Shown: positions 1 through 12,313, counted from the stretch's first letter. The stretch: 64,000 nucleotides of DNA from Syncephalis plumigaleata (GCA_025201365.1 JAIXMF010000008.1:1-64000), one strand, 5' to 3'. Notes: generated by a model not told the origin, from the sequence alone. A program made the numbers and translations.

Positions 1-59
1 TACACACTAGAGTACTCACCATTGACGCGCGCGTCGAATGCACCTACTCCCAGCGCGCT

Positions 60-456
60 AGCACTCAAATTCGAATTGCCAGCGAATCGACCGCGGAGGT
101 CACATACACAATGGCCACAGCTGGCCGCGGTCACCACCGCAAGCGATATAGCTTTAGATTTTCATTAACATCATGCCTCCTTTTAAAGCGCGGTCCTATG
201 CTTCTCGACGCGCTCTATCACCCTGTCATAGTGAGAACGGTCGTTCGATCAATATGTTTGCAAAACAGCGAGGTCACATGAGGTCACATATGGTTATGTA
301 TAATAGAACTTTTAATTTTTATTAATAAAATGTCTTTTTTTAATGCACCGACATATTCTCCTTGACGCGCTCTATCGCGCTGTTATAATAAAATTGTCTA
401 TTCTTTCAATATGTTTGCATATCAGCGAGGTCACATCGAGGTCACATCGAGGTCAC
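60..456. repeat. Degenerate tandem repeat, unit about 150 bp
   Basis: Two diverged copies run from about 160-290 and 315-446. Both contain GACGCGCTCTATC, then CAATATGTTTGCA, then CAGCGAGGTCACAT. A partial third copy, ending GCGGAGGTCACAT, lies near 85-108. The second copy ends in a short tandem array of GAGGTCACATC. No ORF explains the conservation. Similarity was judged by eye. Confidence 0.6.
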
Positions 457-634
457 TGAAATTTACCATTAAATTCGAAAGGTATGTATACAGCTCATAC
501 GAACTAATAAAGATTACCGTTCAGCATATATTATTTTATTACACGTGTATACACTCGTTACTATTAGCTAACCAAACTGCTACAGCAACAATTTCTCTCG
601 CTCTACCTCGTTTCTCTTATGTTCGTTGCGTATT

Positions 635-1120
635 CTGTACTTTACGCTCATTTCTCTTACCCACTATACTTGTTCCTTGCGCGTTCTAGTCACTATACTT
701 ACTTCTCTTGCACGATCTAGTCATTCCTCGCGCCTTCTGTTCATTCCTCGTGCGCTTTACTCACTCCTCTTGCTCAATCTTGTCACTGTACTCACTCATC
801 TCACTCGATCTACTCGTTCCTCGCGCGTTCGAGTTACTATACTCCTTCCTCTTGCTCGATCTACTCCCTATACTCATTATACTTGTTCCTGGCACGATCT
901 ACTCGTTGCTCATGCATCCCACTCACTATACTCACTTCTCTCGCTCGATCTACTCATAACTCGCTCAATCTACTCACTATACTCTCTCCTCTCTCCATCT
1001 CGTCACTATACTCACTTTTCTCGCTCGATCAACTTATAAGTCGTGCGCTATACTCGTTTCTTGTTCGATCTTGTTACTATACTTACTCCTCTTGCTCGAT
1101 CTCGTTCCTCACGTCTTATT
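635..1120. repeat. Pyrimidine-rich minisatellite, unit about 25-30 bp
   Basis: The stretch repeats variants of TCACTATACTCACTTCTCTCGCTCGATCTA, with CGTTCCTCGCGC blocks interspersed. One strand is almost all C and T. The open frames here (Leu/Ser/Arg-rich) are by-products of the repeat and have no protein-like composition. Confidence 0.65.
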
Positions 1121-2559
1121 CTTTACTCATTCACTCAATAACCACGTAACTCGTTACATACCGTCTTCGAGTACATAGTAATATGGAACGTACATTGATC
1201 GGTTAATGCTACGTGATTCTACGCAAGGTGTACTAAAGGTTTATTGTTATTACTGAGTAAGTCTAGAACAGACCTCGAGCGTGTCCTATGAGGCTTGACG
1301 CTTTCACTTTATCATGACTAACTCCTGTTCTAGAAGGCAACTTAGCTTCACGATCTAGCATGCATATATAATACCCGGTCAGATGGACATTCAGTCGTGT
1401 GCCGCTTTGTCTACTATTACCTGACCTACACCGTTTAGCGCCACTCTCTACATATCAACAGGCTATGAAACAACGTGTGCCATTCTCGACTACGTGCCTA
1501 TATGCTCCATATATTGACCGGTGCATCCTACGTGGGCCTATACCGCGTAACTAACTCGCATGGTTACATGTACCTGGCGGTTAATAGTTCCTATTCATTC
1601 TTGGTTATTGGTGAATACCACCTGCTTTACACGTTCACTCCTCTCTCTCTCTATTGTTTACTCTTTCTTTCTCTCTTCTTCGCCGCTCACTACTCGTATT
1701 CGTGATGCTCGCTGTACCTGTTCTTTGTTTCTCTTTCTCCTTCTCCTATTCCTTCTCCTTGTATGCACTTACCTTTGCTTAACACACTCGCGTACTTGTA
1801 CTTTCTCCTCTCTCGCTTGTTTATGTTTTACTCGCGTTCGCTGTTCACTGCTTCTCGCTGTTGTCGTTGATCTAACGGTAGTTCGCGTCATCATCTACGC
1901 GTTCTATTCATCCTGTCTATTGTCCTTACCTCTTTGTTGTTTGCGGTGCTTTTCTACGCGCGCTCGCTACGATCGCGCGTTCATACTCACTTTATTCTGC
2001 TGTAATCGCCTCCCCTTCAGACTGTAGCACTTGTGCACGACAAGGCTACCGTGCTGTTCTCGCGAGTGTCTTACAGCTGTCATTGCGTCATGATCCACTC
2101 GCGCGTTTATTCCTTTGTACGTTAACAGTGCTCATCTACTACTCTTTATATTGCAAGGTAAGCTGCCGTCTGTTTATTATATTTCTACTGTGCACTAGCT
2201 ACGGGTATTGCTTGCGCGTCTAAGCTATTCTGTATGCTGTTTTGCATACTGTGTAGGCTTCAAGTAAGTTCCGTTTGTTTACTTTTCTATGATCATTACA
2301 CTCGTATAAGCCGTTTATTAATAAAAAACAATAAAGCTATTAGTACACCTACTAATTGGTAATAGATTGGTATTGTTTGTTTGTTTGTATTCTATAAGCA
2401 TATGTGCTCATTCGCTCTATTCACTCCTACTGCTATCCATACTACTTGTCCTTCTGCTTCTATTCTCATTCAGCCAATAAACACCATATCAACTTCATAC
2501 ATATCGCTGTATTCTCTACGCTCTATTGAACACACTCTGCTTTCAATCAATACAACTAG

Positions 2560-2594
<35 letters not shown>

Positions 2595-3715
2595 GCTATT
2601 CCTATCATTCATATTCAGTTATCAGCAGTATACAATCAACTAGAATATATCACTCATCCACTCACTGACTATGCATTAATATCAATGGATGTATATTTAC
2701 CTGTAGTCATTGTAATGAATTGCATAGCAAATCATCGAACAACACAATAGATACTGACCATCTGACGTGATCGTGCGTGCATTGACATGAATACACTACT
2801 ACTACCTAATACTTGAATCATGAACTATAACTGAATGACAGCATAGCTTACAAGTAGAAACAATGGTTTAATGATCATTGTCATCATAGTTGGATCGTGT
2901 AATTGTCTTTATTAATCAATGGTATGTACGTCTGTTAGCTTAGACACTTTCTAGTTATAATCGATACACTATTAGTATACGATAAGTACCGAGCAATAGC
3001 TGATTCATTCTACTAAAATACTAATCTGTCATTGAATGGATTAACAACCATATAGACAATGAGAATGTGATGACACTCGCACAGCATGACCATACAACTG
3101 CTGCTATCGCCGTATGATCTAATGATTTCATCATCAATAAAGCGTATTCACTATTCCATTATCATGACTAGTTGTTGAAACATTGCTAAACAACGCGTTA
3201 AATCGACTAGAATGTCTCGACATTAGTGTATATGTCTGTGCATTTACCAAACAAATCTACATGCATCGATATACAATATCACTTGTACGATTACTCTTAT
3301 TCATTCTATTGCTATGTATACATGAATAGATAGATATCAATGATGACAGACATGAGGCTATTATCACGTCATCATCATGTTGGTACGTATATGAAATCAT
3401 CTGAGGCATACTACTCAATTCATTACTCATCTCACATGTTGTTACAGGATCATAGTCAATGCTAGTCCTCAGAATAGGGCTATTGAGACATTTGACAGGT
3501 ATCTATCAGCATCACTGACAATGTCATTTGCTTATTATTGCTAATAGCACACTTTGCTGTAATCATAGTAAGCCATGCTAGAGTGATGGAATAATATGCC
3601 AGCAATATCATAGGCTAGATGTAAATATGCACACCATTTGATTTATACTGCCTCTTGTCTTTGTCGTTGTCTTTCCTTACCTATCACGCTCTATTTATTC
3701 CTATGTTGTCTGACC
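1121..3715. other. Gene-free AT-rich region with a (TAC)n microsatellite
   Basis: No ORF has recognisable protein content. 1640-2040 is CT-rich. A (TAC)n run lies at 2561-2594. The rest is AT-rich sequence with many ATC/CAT trinucleotides. The 5' end of the calpain gene, including any promoter or MIT-encoding exon, would lie near the right edge, but none could be identified. Confidence 0.5.
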
Positions 3716-6309
3716 ATGTCAAAGCACATGCCGCTATCGCCTACCTCATCTGTTTCGGTTCATTCGCAACATTCGACGTGTGCGGAGGAACACGAAACAC
3801 GACGATTGACAGCGGAGGAACTAACAGTGCTGCAGCACACGTCGCTTATTAACGGCATTGTTCACTTGCCTTGGGTGAGCAATGACGTGTATGAGCCATT
3901 TGAGTTGGATGGACACTACAAGTAAGTAAGCATTCGTGGTATACTCATACAGTGTACTCACTCGCCATATCGATATTCGACTAGTGATCCTATGGGTCTA
4001 CTGAAACTATCGTCACGGCAAAAGGAGCGTTATCACCAGTGGTTGCGTCCCTCGCAATTCCTAAGGAATCCGACAATGATCAAACGTGTGTCTAGGTGAA
4101 CGGAACTAGTGTCCAGTTGAACATAGACTTACTGTAGTATTAGTAAACAGATCTCGCAAGAAGTGCTGACCAACTGCTCATTCGTGGCCTCGCTCTGTGT
4201 ATGCGCAGACTATGAGCAGCGTTTTAAGAAGCGGGTATGTATTTCCTGTTCACATTGTCTATCTATCTATTTTATTGAACATGCAAGCTGTGTACACTTA
4301 GTTGATTACACGATGCATCTATCCGCAGGATTGACGTGGACGACCCTACTATAATCCATGGGGAAAGTACATGATCAAGCTATTACTGAATGGCATTCAT
4401 CGAAAGGTAAGCAATCTAATGATATTGGCTACTACTACTACTACTACTACTTATAACGATTCATAGATTAGTAAGTTGTAATGAGCAAGTAACAAATTCA
4501 ACACTATTAACATAAAGTGAACAACAACAATCAATCTAGTCATTGATGATCGTATACCGGTGGATCGTCAGAACCATCCACTAGTGGTTACTACTATGGA
4601 ACAGGAGCTATGGCCCATGCTAATCGAAAAGGCATACCTAAAGGCACAGGGCAGCTACGACTTTCCCGGTTCCAATTCAGGGATCGATATGCACGCATTA
4701 ACCGGCTGGATACCGGACCATGTACTACTGCAGGAATCCGAGCAAGCATCGGATATGACATGGCATCGATTATACGCCGGACTGAATAGTGGAAAGGCCG
4801 TGGGCACCTTGGCTACAGGCCAGGTGGATATCATCGATCAAGATTGGTTGTGGCTAGTGCCAACTCATGCCTATGCCATTCTACAGGCAGTCGAGCTACC
4901 TAGCGACATACGCGATGATGGTGGCGACACGCGTATGCTACGATGCAAGAAGCCTTGGAGACAACACGGCTGGCAGGGTCAAGATGGACCAGACGACGTG
5001 ATCCATTGGCATCCACGGCTTCGTCGCGTGTTATCCGCTTATAAGATGGGAGATGCGGCAGCCGATGGCGAGTTCTGGATTGGCTGGTCGGCCGTGTGTC
5101 GTTACTTTGACACGCTACACCTTAGCTGGGATCCAGATCAGTTCCACTATCGATTCACTCGACATGCAGCGTGGCCGATTACTATAGGGCCACCATTCGA
5201 TCGACATTGTTTCGCGTGGAATCCACAGTATAGCATACATGTCAATGCTAGCAACGATAGCGACAGCAATAGAGGGACACAGGCTACCGTATGGCTACTG
5301 CTAAGCAGACACATAGAATCGATAGAAGCTGATAATCGTGACTACATGACAATGCACGTTTATGCTACGCAATCAGGTGAGCGTGTGTTCTATCCGGTAG
5401 AACCTACTGCAGTCAAGGTATGGATGAGCGAGGTGATGATAGAGATGGCATACTAATATGACAATACTCCTATAGGGAATCTACGTTAATAATCCACATG
5501 TACTGGTAAGTAATCGTAGTATTGGATTGCAGTCGTAGAATTAATCAAGCTGATCGAAAGGTCAAGTTATGGCCAGCACCTGGTGAGCAATATTATACGG
5601 TAGTGCTATCGCAACAAGAACGATCCAAGCCATTGTACTACACGTTGAATGTGTATGCAAACACACCATTCTCATTCCAGGAAACACCTGGATTTGCCTA
5701 TTCATGTCAGGTGAGATGATACCTACCACGATATTATGATTATTGCTAACAGATGACGTATTACTATGCGTGTATTACATTGCTTGTATGTAAGATAACG
5801 GATGCATGGACTATGGAGACTGCCGGTGGCAATAACAGCTATGCAAGTTGGATTGACAATCCGCAGTATAGATTGTGTATACAAAGAACTGCATGTGTGC
5901 ATGTGCTGCTTGATCTATTTGATGTAGCAGAACATTGTAGTGATAGCAATGATCCCGCTACGATGGTGCAGCTAAGATCGATTTATTCATGGGCGATACT
6001 CGGATAGACAGGTAAGCGTAGATGCAATGCAATGCAATGGGACTATGCTAATCAGCAGATACAGATCACAGTATCGATATTTGGTGGCACATTCCGGTGA
6101 TTATCGAGCTGGATTCACCTATACATCAGCATCACTAGATCGTAAGTAATGCGTGGCATTGTAGTGAAAGTAGCAGCAGTATAACTGAATCTATTCCTAT
6201 AGCTGGAATATACGTACTATTGCTGTCGACATTTGATAAGGGCACACCATCATCGTTTAAACTAACGATTACATCGAATCAACCTGGAGTACAAGTCATT
6301 AAGCTGTAA
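3716..6309 (+). CDS. RIM13: Calpain-7/PalB-type cysteine protease (Rim pathway), multi-exon, disrupted
   Basis: Homologue of human CAPN7 and fungal PalB/Rim13, the protease that processes the PacC/Rim101 regulator in ambient-pH signalling. Conserved blocks run in the family order: ERYHQWLRPSQFLRNPTMI, then the Cys region LTNCSFVASLCVC (about 4165-4205), GSNSGIDMHALTGWIP, the catalytic-His motif LVPTHAYAIL (about 4853-4882), and the C-terminal beta domains ending near FKLTITSNQPGVQVIKL. The start is the Met opening the first exon with similarity. The family's N-terminal MIT domain is not seen. Oddities: an in-frame TGA at 4332-4334 inside the conserved YYNPWGKYM exon, a one-base phase mismatch at the 4406 exon end, a shift near 5980, and Lys where the catalytic Asn belongs (RCKKPW instead of xKNPW). 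It is either damaged by sequence errors or an inactive homologue. Exon joins are my inference. Confidence 0.8.
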
Positions 6310-6368
6310 TGCAACAATATAATAGATACTAAGCAATACAGGTAATTAAGTTTATTGCGATAACGACT

Positions 6369-6590
6369 TTATCCTTTTTGACAAATACCACTATTAGTAG
6401 AACCTCCTCCCATGACTACAGAGGATTGTTGAACGACACAGCGAGTTCCTTCTTTGCAGTTCTTCCAATTCGTTTCGTTACATTGACCGCCTTCGGGAAT
6501 TGTATCTCGACGCTGAATAGTTGCAGCATCAGCGAATACTGCATATGATGATGCTAGAGCGACAATGGCCAGGATGATGGAGTATTGCAT
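6369..6590 (-). CDS. Small secreted cysteine-containing protein
   Basis: 73 residues, single exon. The N-terminus (MQYSIILAIVALASSYAVFA) is a clear signal peptide, followed by IQRRD, a plausible Kex2-type dibasic site. The mature part has four cysteines (QCNE, NCKE, RCVV, ICQK) and a Gly/Ser loop. Its size, secretion signal and Cys content fit a secreted effector-like or antimicrobial-like peptide, but no family was recognised. A TATAAATA box lies about 170 bp upstream on the same strand. Confidence 0.7.
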   Translation of the reverse strand: MQYSIILAIVALASSYAVFADAATIQRRDTIPEGGQCNETNWKNCKEGTRCVVQQSSVVMGGGSTNSGICQKG

Positions 6591-6759
6591 GATTGGATCG
6601 GTCTACTCGATTGAAGGATATCGGCTATGGATGTTGCAGTTTGACAGAAATGACTTGATGTATACGCCTAGCACAGCTAAGGTGAACAATAGTAGAGCAA
6701 TTGGAAGATGTTAATGTGAATGTGATGCTTGTACTCGAGACTATGCATTTGTAGATGGC

Positions 6760-6767
6760 TATTTATA
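6760..6767 (-). promoter_or_regulatory. TATA box of the small secreted protein gene
   Basis: TATAAATA on the minus strand, about 170 bp upstream of the ATG at 6590. Confidence 0.5.
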
Positions 6768-7628
6768 CACTCGATGAACTGAGTAGCAAGCAAGTAAGCT
6801 ACGTTTACTACAATAGTACAATCTGAATGATCCCTACATTATACGAATCAGGATATCATTGCATATCTGATACTGTTTCAGTTATCTTCTTTGATATCCA
6901 CTCATTGCATTATTATTGACATGTACATCTATAGTAGAATAGTATCGTATACCATTCATTTGATCATTCTCGCAATATTCGCTGAGTTCATTGTCAATCA
7001 CAAACATATATAGACATCATTATACCTGCTATAGAAGTAAGCAAACGAATGACTATGGCATTAATTAGCGGAATCCATACAATGATAATAGAACTGGATG
7101 CTGTTGAATGTCAATATTCCATAGTCATTATTGCGGAACTAGAATACGAAGACAATAGGTCGATACATGTTACAAGTAATCGAGTAAGGCAGCATTGCCT
7201 GTTATTATCAGACAGCGAAATATCTGTATTATTCATCAATGCAATGACAAGAATAGCAAGTATCAATGACTAGTATGAGAAGTTGTCATTACAAACAAGT
7301 CAGGTAGGAGCAAATGCAATCCAGCACACTACATCAATATGTGTCGTCTATTTCCGTATCATCATACTCGATGATTATCGCGTATGCAATAATGCGAATC
7401 AATTACAATAATATCACATCTCGTTGAATGATATACGATACGTGTAGAATGCTACCATTTATTCAGTATACTAGGACAAAATAAAGCATCTTGATCATGA
7501 TCGATTATCGAAATGCAAGCGTGTACTACTTGTATTATTTCTTGCTCTTACTCTTCTTCTTGCTCTTGTTATCCACCTCGACATAACGCTCAGGAATGCC
7601 ATAGCTTGCCAATATCCGTTTGCCTTTG
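6768..7628. other. Intergenic, no gene recognised
   Basis: AT-rich sequence with short ORFs only. An open frame at 7049-7273 (74 codons) has ordinary composition, but no signal peptide, domain or homologue I can name. Minus-strand translation of 7500-7630 gives a Lys/Ser-rich tail (KSKKKSKSKK) that could be the end of the decayed coding segment in the adjoining repeat. Confidence 0.4.
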
Positions 7629-7970
7629 TTTACAATGTATCATGTATCATTCCCCTCCCCACATGAATGCACAACAAATGGACTGTTATAATAGAAATAA
7701 ACATACATCGAGTGAGTATCATAATAGTCTCTATCATTTAATCCATTTAGATGCACACGATGCATATGAATGTCGATTAAAGTGGAAATGTAAGGAAAGC
7801 TATCCATCTGTTTAATCATCATAGCAATGAGTGATGAATGTCTGCCATGTCGTGTAACCGCATGGCCTGTCAATTGTTTGAATCTACACATCATCATCAT
7901 TTCAGAATACTCCATCAATAATGACGCGTACACCTGTTACAACCATCATGACTAGTTATATTCTATTGAA
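7629..7970 (-). repeat. Dispersed repeat copy A, possibly a relic gene
   Basis: About 340 bp whose reverse complement is closely similar (roughly 80% by eye) to 62408-62750. Shared blocks include GGAGTATTCTGA, GTAGATTCAAACAATTGACAG, CATATGCATCGTGTGCATC and TTTGTTGTGCATTCATGTGG. This copy keeps a 97-codon open frame on the minus strand (7640-7933). The other copy does not. It is best read as a decayed member of a lineage-specific family. The function is unknown. Confidence 0.6.
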
Positions 7971-8272
7971 ATGATTGTATTGAACATCATCCATAATTAT
8001 AATGGTCAGAACATTACATATATATTCAATCTATAGTTAATATAAAGCTACAATATTATGGCAATGAATTCAAATGTATAAACAAATGCGCTAAGAATAC
8101 AGCTATGCCATCCATATTATTCGTAACTGAATAATAACAATGAAGATACAATTCATGGCAAACAGTACGGCATATTGTTTGTTTAGTGAATGGATAAGAA
8201 AGAAAAAGTAAACTAATAAAAAAACACGCGTCTCCCTCTCTTACCTTTTGTTTTGTTTTCTTCTATGCCATC
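7971..8272. other. Intergenic, promoter region of NDC1
   Basis: AT-rich. The last 60 bp are a pyrimidine-rich stretch typical of upstream regions in this window. No distinct motif was identified. Confidence 0.3.
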
Positions 8273-10567
8273 ATGAATCTTTACACGCTACATTGCACGG
8301 CGATACTTCAGCATCGCACGTTAAGTGTTGGCATATGGGTTGCCGTATTCACATTCGTCTACTTGTACCTATGGCAGTTGAATATTTTTACCGATGGATT
8401 TAGTATGTTTATAAAGATCTATGCCTGCTCATACTAACTACTTGCAGATCTATTCTTGAACGTTTTCTCCATTGGCCAGTGGTTTGCTACGCTTTTTGCG
8501 CTCTTACCTTTGTTGGCATTAGTGGTGTATCGAAAGATCGCACTTCACGGTAAGTGAACGTGTCACTAGCGAGGATCTTGCTGATTGTTTGTTCGTTGAT
8601 AGTGCAACGACCAGTATGCTCGCAGTTAGGCCATGTTGTTGCTCAACTGATGACATTTCGCGCCACACTCGCAGTTAGTATTTATGCGGTTTCAGCGGTA
8701 TTCCTAAGCAAGATGTATTATACAATCAATGGGTCACAATATGCTAGCATTTTGTACCGCGATAGGTATGTCCAATAGTGACAATACGTATTTACGCATT
8801 TTCCATTCTAGATTACTAATAATTGATCAGTATAACGAAGCGTAATGTCGTTAACGATGGCACGCTTTACGTGTACTGGCATGCCATCCTACTAGGGATC
8901 AGCTACGGTGTCGGTCATATTCTCTATCAGCGTGATCATATTCTATTCCCTATGGTGCAGGTAATGCAGTCAATTATTTCATACGATGATCACTTGAATC
9001 TAACTTGTGTATCTATTCTAGCAACAACGTTACTTTTCGGTTAAGGGTCGATTGCCCACCATTGTAGGCGCGGCATGGAAGGGATCGCTTGGATTTACAC
9101 GAATCTTTATGTTTATCTACCTGTTCCTTGGTCCGATTACCTATGTGTTTGTGCAATCCACGATTGGATTTGTATCAGGGTGAGTTCAACAATACGAGCT
9201 ACATGTTTGCAAAGATATTTATTACATAAATAGGGCCATGGATGCGGGAGGTTCACGATTCAGTCATCTATGGAATGTGCCCTTATTGATGCGATCTACG
9301 CTAGCCGGTGTACTTTGTATCGTATGCTGGGAGACGGTAAACGAGCTATTCGATGTATTTTTCAGTGAGGTAAGACCTATTTCGAATTCATATTATAGAT
9401 CACTATTGCTAATCTTTACCTATTTAGCCTGTGTCTATTTCGCTTAGTTGTGATAGACCTTTTACCACTCTGTTGGAAGGATTACTCTTGCATAAGAAGC
9501 CGCTTATTCAGCGATTGGCTTACCTGGAACTATGGCGACTAACCAGATACGATAATCAATGGCGTATGGCTCTATTTGAAGACGTGGAAAGTCGACCCAC
9601 CGGATGGAAACAGATATGTGACGCTTGCATAGACACACTCGATTCGTTCCGGAATGAACTGACTGGTACACCAAGTGAGTATAATAACCATGTCATGCGC
9701 TAATAATTAATTTTTATGTAATTGCTAGCTTCTAAGATAACGCCACAACCACAACCACAGCCGCAACCTACATCGACTAAGTTGACAAAGAAACCCACAC
9801 GTGGTGTTGGTAATCAACGTATTGTTTATCAAGATGTTCTATTGAAGAAGACACCAAGATCAACTGCCGTATCCAATACAGCTGCTGATAACAAGTATCC
9901 ATTAGCACCGGGTAGTGGACTATTAGATCGTGTTCGCGGTTGGTTCGCATCAGCTGTTGAACGTCTACTCGCTCAATGGTCGACCGGTCGTCAGTTGGTA
10001 TGGTCACGCTTGGCCAACGAGGCATCACAACCGTACGCTGATATGGAGCGTGTTATCTGGGCCTCACAAGGTAAGCAACCTGCTATTTATGTATGACGTA
10101 TGCGGAGTATCATATACTCATACACAATCGATATCGAATCGTCATTCTACTCCACACTTTCATTTAGCGCTTTCCCATTTGGTGGCCGCTTCCTATGAGG
10201 AGGATCGTTACGGTAGTGTACAACATGATGTCCCTCGTGTTTTGGAGTGTTACCTCGCCTGTATCTCGGCATTGCAAGCGTATCAGGCAACGTCTCCCCT
10301 TAAGCAACTCGACGTGGTCCGTGGTAATTTAACGCATGGACAAGTGGTACACCGTCAATCGCTCGTCATGCTAGATGGTACGTACTTTTTAGATCATACT
10401 GCCATGATAACTAATGTAGTAACCAATTATGATATAATACTGACATTATAGTGCTCCAAAATTGCGTCTACGAAATTACTACAACATTCTACGAGTCATT
10501 ACGTGCATTCGAGTTTCCTCCTTTAGTGGCACAACAATTACAAGTCTTTATGGATTTCAACGTATAA
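8273..10567 (+). CDS. NDC1: NDC1 nuclear pore / spindle pole body membrane nucleoporin
   Basis: Transmembrane nucleoporin that anchors nuclear pore complexes, and spindle pole bodies in yeasts. Exon 1 begins MNLYTLHCTAILQHRTL and leads into several hydrophobic segments (VGIWVAVFTFVYLYLW; WFATLFALLPLLALVVY; FIYLFLGPITYVFVQ; LAGVLCIVCWETVNELF). The cytosolic half carries the family signature of a Pro-Ile/Val-Ser segment followed by TLLEGLLLHKKPLIQRLAYLEL and the D-N/S-x-R-x-x-L/I-F motif (YDNQWRMALFEDVESRP, near 9550). The C-terminus ends in a helical stretch, LVAQQLQVFMDFNV. Introns are short, the first starting near 8402. The 8770-8870 region shows a probable one-base slip between exons. The family assignment is fairly secure; exact exon joins are approximate. 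Confidence 0.75.
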
Positions 10568-11302
10568 CACTCTACTCTTTACTCTCTATTATTTTATATC
10601 CACATTATTACTGTGTTATCTTATTCTCCATAAAGCAAACAAACAAACAAACAAACAAGCAAACAAGTAGGCAAACAAATGTCGGCATGTGAATGTGAAT
10701 CGATATCGGAAGAAATCGTAGCCATTCGTTTATTTTCATTTTTCCTTACCACCGCCGTGCCGGCTATAAAATGGTTCCACCTCACTCATCTCTCCCCTCG
10801 TTTCTTTTCTTTATCGTCTGGTCCCTCCAACGCCTTACCACGATTACCAGTGTGTTTGTTTGTTTGTGCGTGTGTCCTTACCGTAACCTTTTTTTTCTTT
10901 CTTTCTTTCCCCACTTGTTCGCTCCTGTGCATTGCTACTGGTCTGCGTGTATTTCTCTATTGTTTATCTGCCTGCATTTATTGTCTCTCGCTCTGCGTGG
11001 CTGTTTATACTGAAAATATAACGGATCAAAGAGTGGCCTATTATTAAGAAGCACATTGTAGCTGTTATAAAAAGAACCGCGTACATACAAACAGTTCTAC
11101 GGGTTTACCACTCTTCTCTTCTCTTTAGACCTACACTATCTTTATTGCGTGCTTATTTCACGCCTTATTAATTATACTTGAATACACCGATAATTGACAG
11201 AGTAACTATGAAGCTCTTTTCATCTACTCATCTTTACGAGTAAGTAGTATAATATGGACGCGTACGTCATCCTTTTTTATTTCCCGCATAAACTAATATA
11301 TC
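10568..11302. other. Intergenic CT-rich region upstream of UPS2
   Basis: Contains an (AAAC)n stretch at about 10635-10668 followed by long pyrimidine runs. Overlapping Leu/Ser/Phe/Cys-rich frames are compositional and not genes. TATAAAA lies near 10765 and TATAAAAA near 11066. Either could serve as a core promoter element for the gene starting at 11303; the second is closer. Confidence 0.4.
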
Positions 11303-11944
11303 ATGGATTACAGTTATAGTTGGGATCAGGTAACGACGGCCAATTGGCTCAAGTATCCCAATCCTAATTGTGCGCATGTTGTCCATGTGGACATACTCGA
11401 TCGTCGAGTGGATCCTGACACGGGTATACTGCACACGGAACGGCTTATCACATGCAAACAGCCGATTCCCGCTTTCTTCCGACGTATCTTGGGTGCTAGT
11501 GACTTATCATTTGCACGTGAAATATCATATGTTGATCCTGTGGGTCGCGTGCACACATCGATCACTTGGAACTTGTCACTACGCGATATGATGACCGTTG
11601 AGGAACGTTGCGACTATCGAGTGGCCACATCTGATTGTATTGATCCAGAGACGAGAGCGACCAATACAGCCCTCGAGGATCGTACAGTATTTGTGCAAGA
11701 AGCACGTATTTCCGCACTAGGCTCATTATCACGACTTGCAGGTCGAGTGGAGGATTTCGCTCTAACACGATTCGGCGAGAATGCAGCCATTGGACGTCGA
11801 GGATTTGAATGGGTACTCGAACGACTCTGGAAGGAGGGTGCAGCCATGAAACGATTAGGCCAGGCACACTCATTGGAAACTATGATAGCTATGCCACTTG
11901 CTGCAACAACAACAACAACAACAGATACAACACAGAATGAATAA
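11303..11944 (+). CDS. UPS2: PRELI/MSF1-family lipid-transfer protein, Ups2/SLMO-like
   Basis: 213 residues in one exon. PRELI/MSF1 proteins shuttle phospholipids across the mitochondrial intermembrane space with Mdm35: Ups1 carries phosphatidic acid and Ups2 carries phosphatidylserine. Family landmarks run in order: SYSWDQVTTANWLKYPNPN at the start, VDILDRRVDPDTGILHTERL, a strand ending FAREISYVDPVGR, and MMTVEERCDYR. The C-terminal helix (RRGFEWVLERLWKEG) is amphipathic, followed by a low-complexity Thr tail. Overall it resembles Ups2/SLMO slightly more than Ups1. A second family member lies at 59131-59942. Confidence 0.8.
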   Translation: MDYSYSWDQVTTANWLKYPNPNCAHVVHVDILDRRVDPDTGILHTERLITCKQPIPAFFRRILGASDLSFAREISYVDPVGRVHTSITWNLSLRDMMTVEERCDYRVATSDCIDPETRATNTALEDRTVFVQEARISALGSLSRLAGRVEDFALTRFGENAAIGRRGFEWVLERLWKEGAAMKRLGQAHSLETMIAMPLAATTTTTTDTTQNE

Positions 11945-12313
11945 TAGATAAGCATCATCGTCATCGTCATCATCATCATTATGTTTATTGAAGGAAGAAG
12001 GAAGAGATAGGAAGAAAAGAAAACAATATGGGACGCAATGAGTCTCCTTTGTTATTGTATTAGTAAAATTAAAATCAAGACTCTATACTCTACTATAATT
12101 ATAGTAGGAGTAGTAGTAGTAGCTGGAGATGAGATGTTGCTAGTTAGTGCTATTAAAAGCGTTATTTCATTACACGGCTATATTTTGTTATTATTCATCT
12201 ATGTGATTGACTTGTTATTTCCTTTATATCATTTGTTAACATGAAACTAATAAAATAGTCGTATTTACAATCATTATACTAATTATAATCAATGGTATTA
12301 CAATATGTATTTA
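11945..12313. other. Intergenic between convergent UPS2 and SWC4
   Basis: AT-rich 3' regions of two convergent genes. TCATCGTCATCATCATC and AGTAGTAGTAGTAGC simple-sequence patches are present. No gene was recognised. Confidence 0.4.

Noticed and set aside
626-2027. Several overlapping open frames rich in Leu, Ser, Arg and Tyr
   Set aside because: They follow a CT-rich repeat and pyrimidine-rich DNA, have no protein-like composition, and overlap in multiple frames.
4332-4334. TGA read as Trp (alternative genetic code)
   Set aside because: TGA ends other good genes here (for example 33707-33709 and RSP5 neighbours use ordinary stops), and only one in-frame TGA in a conserved exon was found; a local error or mutation is simpler.
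10679-11047. 122-codon Cys/Phe/Leu-rich frame with membrane-like look
   Set aside because: Lies in pyrimidine-rich upstream DNA with a competing frame of the same composition; no start context, domain or conserved motif.
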